Positions 56,498 to 59,684 of a DNA stretch of 59,684 nt are shown here, one piece after another; the stretch's first letter is position 1; every line of letters starts with the position of its first letter. The position numbers were made by a program, and so were the translations under genes. This stretch comes from Cytophagaceae bacterium (lineage in GTDB: Bacteria; Bacteroidota; Bacteroidia; Cytophagales; Spirosomataceae): the NCBI GenBank assembly GCA_005791165.1, contig SXXW01000031.1, forward strand, positions 1 to 59,684, written 5' to 3'. Under the pieces are notes generated by a model. That model saw only the letters and a program-made list of their open reading frames with translations. It was not told the DNA's origin and did no database searches.

Positions 56498-58270
56498 ATG
56501 GATAAATATTTCAAATATTTATTGGTAGCACTAATTCCATGTGTTTTTTACTATGGATTTTATTTCAAATATGGAATAAATGCCCCATTTGCTGATGATT
56601 GGAGTGTTATCGTGGGTCTTGTCATCCATTTCTTTCATGCCCAAGAGAGTTTTTTAGATAAATTTCTATTGCTTTTCGCACAGTGCAATGAACATAGGGA
56701 GTTGTTTCTGTCGATCATTTCTGTCACTCAGTTTGCTATACTTGGGCATATTAATTTCTTCTATTTAAATTTAATCGGTGGCCTTTCTAGCTTAGGAATT
56801 CTGATAATTTTATACAAAATCCTTAAGCGTTATCGACATCCTGAATGGTTAATTATTCCCATTTCGTTTACCCTTTTCAATCTTTCTTATTTTCATAATT
56901 TATATTGGCCAGTTTCGGCGATCCAACATAATGTAGTGGTGTTTTTAATCGTATCAACCTTATGTGTTTTGGACTATTCGCAAGGGGGAATCAAATCTTT
57001 TCTCTTGGCTACTTTTATCGCCTTTGTTGCATTGTTTTCAAGCGGGAATGGATTCATCGTCTACATTGCAGCTACGCCTTTGATTTTTAGGTACCTAAAA
57101 GTGTATCGGATTTTATGGTTTTTTTCCGGTGCATTCTTTTTTTTATTGTATATATTTAATTACGATCATCCCGTTCAGCGAGGGAATTTTCTAAGTAATA
57201 TATTTTTATTTAAGGGGATTCTGGGCAATTTTTTTGCCTACTGGGGTGCGTTTGCTTCTTCGTTTTTTGAGTCAGGATCTGCCTGGATAGAACCCGTTTG
57301 TATCGCGATAGGGGTCCTTGTTTTCTTTACTTTTTTGTATAAGTTTTGGATTAATCGGAAAGATTTTTTTCAGGATCAGAAAGATTATCGTTTTAAATTA
57401 TCTCTATTTATATTTTTGTTGTGTACGGTCGGAATTTATTCCCTTGCGAGAGCCAATATGCCCATTTCAAATGTTTTTGAAAGTCGGTATGCGATTAACA
57501 CGACTTTAATTTTGCTTTTGTATATATTGTTTTTTGACAGTTTTATTTACCGCAAACTAAAGGTTGCCATCATTGGAGGTATCGTTTCTTTTTTCTTTTT
57601 TTCTTACGTTAACCACTTAATTGACTTAGTTAATTTTACTAATATGACTTCAGGGTCTGTGATAAAACATTCGATTCAAAAGCGAGAGCATTATTTCTTT
57701 AGAGACTCATTAAATAATAAGATTGATCTATCAGCACCGACATTAAAAAAACTTGGTCAATTAGCAAAGCCGATTGTCAATTTTACGGCGATTTTACCTA
57801 GTTCTGTCAAGTATGTTAATGATGCAATCAATTTGACATTTAGTCATAAAATTTATTCATTGGACCCTGACTTGGCTAAAATTTCTCAGGTAATCCAACA
57901 AAATAAATATGATACCTTACGGGGATCAAATAAATTTAAATTAGGGGAGTTTGAATTTGATATAAATTCAGCACATTTTTCATATACCGGTTTAAAAGTC
58001 AAGGGTAGAATTTTAAATGGAACTGATGGATATTATTTAGTTTTTGAGAATGGCCAACATCAAAACTGGGTTTTCAATATGTATTGGAGAGAAATAGATC
58101 GCCGTAGGCAACTGACGCATTGGGACGGAATTTATTTGAGAAATTTAAGCGGAACGGTTCCCTTCATTTATTTACCTAACGATCGTTATGTGGCTAAAAT
58201 CTTTAAGATTGAGGATGGACAGCCTACACTGGTTGGCGTAACACCAAACTTCAGCGTCAACGGGATGTAA
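56498..58270 (+). CDS. Polytopic membrane protein of unknown function (possible GT-C-like glycosyltransferase)
   Basis: I do not recognise this product firmly. The 590-aa protein has about ten membrane helices in residues 5-390, followed by a soluble C-terminal domain of about 190 residues. An acidic pair sits in the first external loop (NAPFADDWSV), and histidines and arginines recur in later loops (QCNEHREL, SRYAIN). That layout is the one seen in GT-C glycosyltransferases and O-antigen-ligase-like proteins, but no diagnostic motif settles it. It is AT-rich compared with its neighbours. It is monocistronic, and its 3' end overlaps dapF by 14 nt. Confidence 0.6.
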   Translation: MDKYFKYLLVALIPCVFYYGFYFKYGINAPFADDWSVIVGLVIHFFHAQESFLDKFLLLFAQCNEHRELFLSIISVTQFAILGHINFFYLNLIGGLSSLGILIILYKILKRYRHPEWLIIPISFTLFNLSYFHNLYWPVSAIQHNVVVFLIVSTLCVLDYSQGGIKSFLLATFIAFVALFSSGNGFIVYIAATPLIFRYLKVYRILWFFSGAFFFLLYIFNYDHPVQRGNFLSNIFLFKGILGNFFAYWGAFASSFFESGSAWIEPVCIAIGVLVFFTFLYKFWINRKDFFQDQKDYRFKLSLFIFLLCTVGIYSLARANMPISNVFESRYAINTTLILLLYILFFDSFIYRKLKVAIIGGIVSFFFFSYVNHLIDLVNFTNMTSGSVIKHSIQKREHYFFRDSLNNKIDLSAPTLKKLGQLAKPIVNFTAILPSSVKYVNDAINLTFSHKIYSLDPDLAKISQVIQQNKYDTLRGSNKFKLGEFEFDINSAHFSYTGLKVKGRILNGTDGYYLVFENGQHQNWVFNMYWREIDRRRQLTHWDGIYLRNLSGTVPFIYLPNDRYVAKIFKIEDGQPTLVGVTPNFSVNGM

Positions 58271-59033
58271 ATTCCCCTTTGAAAACTTGTACGGCAGGGC
58301 CCGTTAAGAATATTTCCGTAAATCCTTCTTGTGAATTTCCTTCAAACGAAACAGATAATTCTCCCCCTAATGTTTTAATTTGAACGGGACTTTTCATGCC
58401 CTGAAATACGTGTGATATCAAAGCTGCCGCGGTAACACCCGTTCCACAAGAATAGGTTTCATCTTCGACGCCACGTTCGTAGGTTCTGACAAATATGGTT
58501 TCCGCATCGACTTTCTCAACAAAATTGGCATTTGTTCCTTGAATAGGTTCGTATGCTTCCGAATACCGAACAGTTGCCCCTACATTTTTCACATCATAAA
58601 ATTGAACTTGCTTCACGAATCTCACAAAATGCGGTGATCCGGTATTGGTGAAAAAATCATCTCCATGTTGGTCTATCGCGTGAACATCCATCATTTGAAG
58701 GGATATTTTGTCTTCGCTAACAAACGCCGTGTGGGGACCATCTACGGCAATAAAACTGGCTTTTTCTTGGATGATATGTAAGTCAGCTGCAAATCTAACT
58801 AGGCAACGGCCTCCATTTCCACACATCGTTCCCAGTGTTCCGTCAGCATTGTAGTAGATCATTTTGAAATCATATCCCGGTGCATTTTGCAATAGCATGA
58901 GTCCATCAGCTCCAATCCCAAATCTTTTTTGGCATAAATGCGCTATAGCCTCTTTACTGAGATTAAATAACTCATTACGGTCATCAATTATGATGAAGTC
59001 GTTTCCGGTACCTTGGTATTTATAGAATTGCAT
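58257..59033 (-). CDS. dapF: Diaminopimelate epimerase
   Basis: This enzyme converts LL- to meso-diaminopimelate for lysine and peptidoglycan. The 258-aa protein has the two catalytic cysteines, Cys71 (TMCGNGGRC) and Cys196 (YSCGTGVTAA), and the N-terminal signature KYQGTGNDFIIID. It is complete at normal length. The DinB-family gene lies 21 nt upstream on the same strand. Confidence 0.97.
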   Translation of the reverse strand: MQFYKYQGTGNDFIIIDDRNELFNLSKEAIAHLCQKRFGIGADGLMLLQNAPGYDFKMIYYNADGTLGTMCGNGGRCLVRFAADLHIIQEKASFIAVDGPHTAFVSEDKISLQMMDVHAIDQHGDDFFTNTGSPHFVRFVKQVQFYDVKNVGATVRYSEAYEPIQGTNANFVEKVDAETIFVRTYERGVEDETYSCGTGVTAAALISHVFQGMKSPVQIKTLGGELSVSFEGNSQEGFTEIFLTGPAVQVFKGEFTSR

Positions 59034-59054
59034 AATTTTTAATTGCGTGGCAAT

Positions 59055-59582
59055 TTAGGGATTTTGGATTAAATAACGCTCCTTAATTACCTGAATGTGA
59101 TGCTTTTCGTGGCCAGCAATCATCCAAGATAATGCACTAACACTGACCGACTGGCCATTGGCGTTACCTAATTGGTTCGCTTGGAGCGTGCTAAAGGATT
59201 CAATTAGACTTATAGTTGCTTGGCGAACTTGGCGATATTGTGTCAATACATGGGTAAATTTTTGGGATTCATATTCCGCATGAAGTAAATATTCATTTTC
59301 ATCAAAACTAGGAAGTGCTTGCCTTTCTCCTCGAGAAATGGCGAGCGCTCGATAGCTGAAAATACGCTCGGTATCTATGATATGTCCTAAGAGTTGTTGG
59401 AGACTCCATTTACCAGGTGCATAAGCGTGATTTTCTTGGCCTTTTGCTAAGTTCTGGAAGATTTCGAGGAGCTCCGTATGTTGGCTTTTTAGGATATCGA
59501 TCAAATTGTCTTTGGCCTCAAAGTTCAGGTATTCAGCGAAATAGCTTGAGTTTGGGTATTCATAAGGCTCGGGTAGTCTCAT
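59055..59582 (-). CDS. DinB-superfamily protein
   Basis: This is a four-helix-bundle DinB/YfiT-like protein of 175 aa from the ATG at 59582. The frame is open to a TTG at 59648, but that would start only 9 nt from the tRNA. The three metal-binding histidines of the fold are visible in LLGHIIDTERIF, WMIAGHEKHHIQV. Members are thiol- or metal-dependent enzymes of mostly unknown substrate. It is probably cotranscribed with dapF. Confidence 0.85.
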   Translation of the reverse strand: MRLPEPYEYPNSSYFAEYLNFEAKDNLIDILKSQHTELLEIFQNLAKGQENHAYAPGKWSLQQLLGHIIDTERIFSYRALAISRGERQALPSFDENEYLLHAEYESQKFTHVLTQYRQVRQATISLIESFSTLQANQLGNANGQSVSVSALSWMIAGHEKHHIQVIKERYLIQNP

Positions 59583-59656
59583 TATTTCAATAAATTTTCC
59601 ACAAAGGTATTGTTTGAAAGCAGAAATTGCCTTATTTTGTGCCACCAATTTAAAAT

Positions 59657-59684
59657 GGTCCGGTAGTTTAGTTGGTTAGAATAC
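59657..59684 (+). tRNA. tRNA, 5' end only (probably tRNA-Asp), cut by the window edge
   Basis: The last 28 bases begin GGTCCGG (acceptor 5' strand) followed by TAGTTTAGTTGGTTAGAAT, a typical D-arm. The acceptor and D-arm text resembles Bacteroidota tRNA-Asp. The anticodon lies outside the window, so the identity is inferred. Confidence 0.75.

Noticed and set aside
59583..59648. N-terminal extension of the DinB-family protein to a TTG at 59648
   Set aside because: It would start 9 nt from a tRNA gene. The ATG at 59582 gives a normal-length DinB protein.
1..59684. CRISPR arrays, insertion sequences, prophage genes, defence systems
   Set aside because: No regularly spaced repeats, transposase, integrase, phage structural or restriction motifs were seen on either strand.

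Overview
This is a chromosomal window of about 40% GC from a member of the Bacteroidota, most likely a Cytophagales-type (possibly freshwater) bacterium. The evidence is a PorP/SprF-family outer-membrane protein beside a secreted protein with a gliding-motility-type (CHU_C, type IX secretion) C-terminus, a Rho factor with a long low-complexity N-terminal extension, a long-form PurF-like amidotransferase, and a few promoter-like sequences resembling the Bacteroidota consensus TTTG / TAnnTTTG. The genus cannot be fixed from the sequence alone. No rRNA, CRISPR, insertion sequence, phage or integrase signal was seen. The window reads as stable, compact core and accessory metabolism.

Layout. 1-6.5 kb: the 3' part of infB, then on the minus strand a polysaccharide export pair (multi-SLBB Wza-like protein, Wzz-like copolymerase) and porP/sprF. 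6.6-10 kb: a large T9SS-sorted surface protein, a PEGA lipoprotein and a small unknown gene. 10-18.9 kb: PurF-like amidotransferase, nuoN isolated from other nuo genes, uvrA, a small outer-membrane protein, nrdB and a HupE/UreJ-like membrane protein. 18.9-24 kb: a GMC oxidoreductase, an NTF2-like secreted protein and the overlapping biotin operon bioF-bioD-bioA. 24-36.4 kb: rho-ygiD, rocD, a fadN-fadA beta-oxidation operon, gcvP and an M28 peptidase. 36.4-43.5 kb: a VOC protein, a PhyH / NTF2-like / sulfatase operon, a Tat-exported TIM-barrel protein, a three-gene ABC-2 transporter operon and a cupin.

43.7-49.6 kb is the most interesting block. It is a tight five-gene operon: ethanolamine-type permease, glutamine-synthetase homologue, iron-type alcohol dehydrogenase, class I glutamine amidotransferase (gamma-glutamyl hydrolase) and aldehyde dehydrogenase. 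Together these make a complete route in which an amino alcohol such as ethanolamine is imported, gamma-glutamylated on its amine, oxidised alcohol to aldehyde to acid, and hydrolysed to glutamate plus an amino acid (glycine, if the substrate is ethanolamine). No microcompartment or eutBC genes are present. A 7-bp-arm inverted repeat sits just after a promoter-like box upstream of the operon.

49.6-59.7 kb: a beta-propeller/cytochrome c protein with a DUF1080 protein, a GH10 xylanase, phosphoglucomutase, a polytopic membrane protein of unknown function, dapF, a DinB-family protein, and the first 28 bases of a tRNA (probably tRNA-Asp) at the right edge.

The genome is compact. The ten convergent gene pairs fall into two classes. 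Six have 3' ends that abut or overlap (14-nt overlap to 3-nt gap), and four are separated by 43-118 nt that contain a hairpin with a T-tract.
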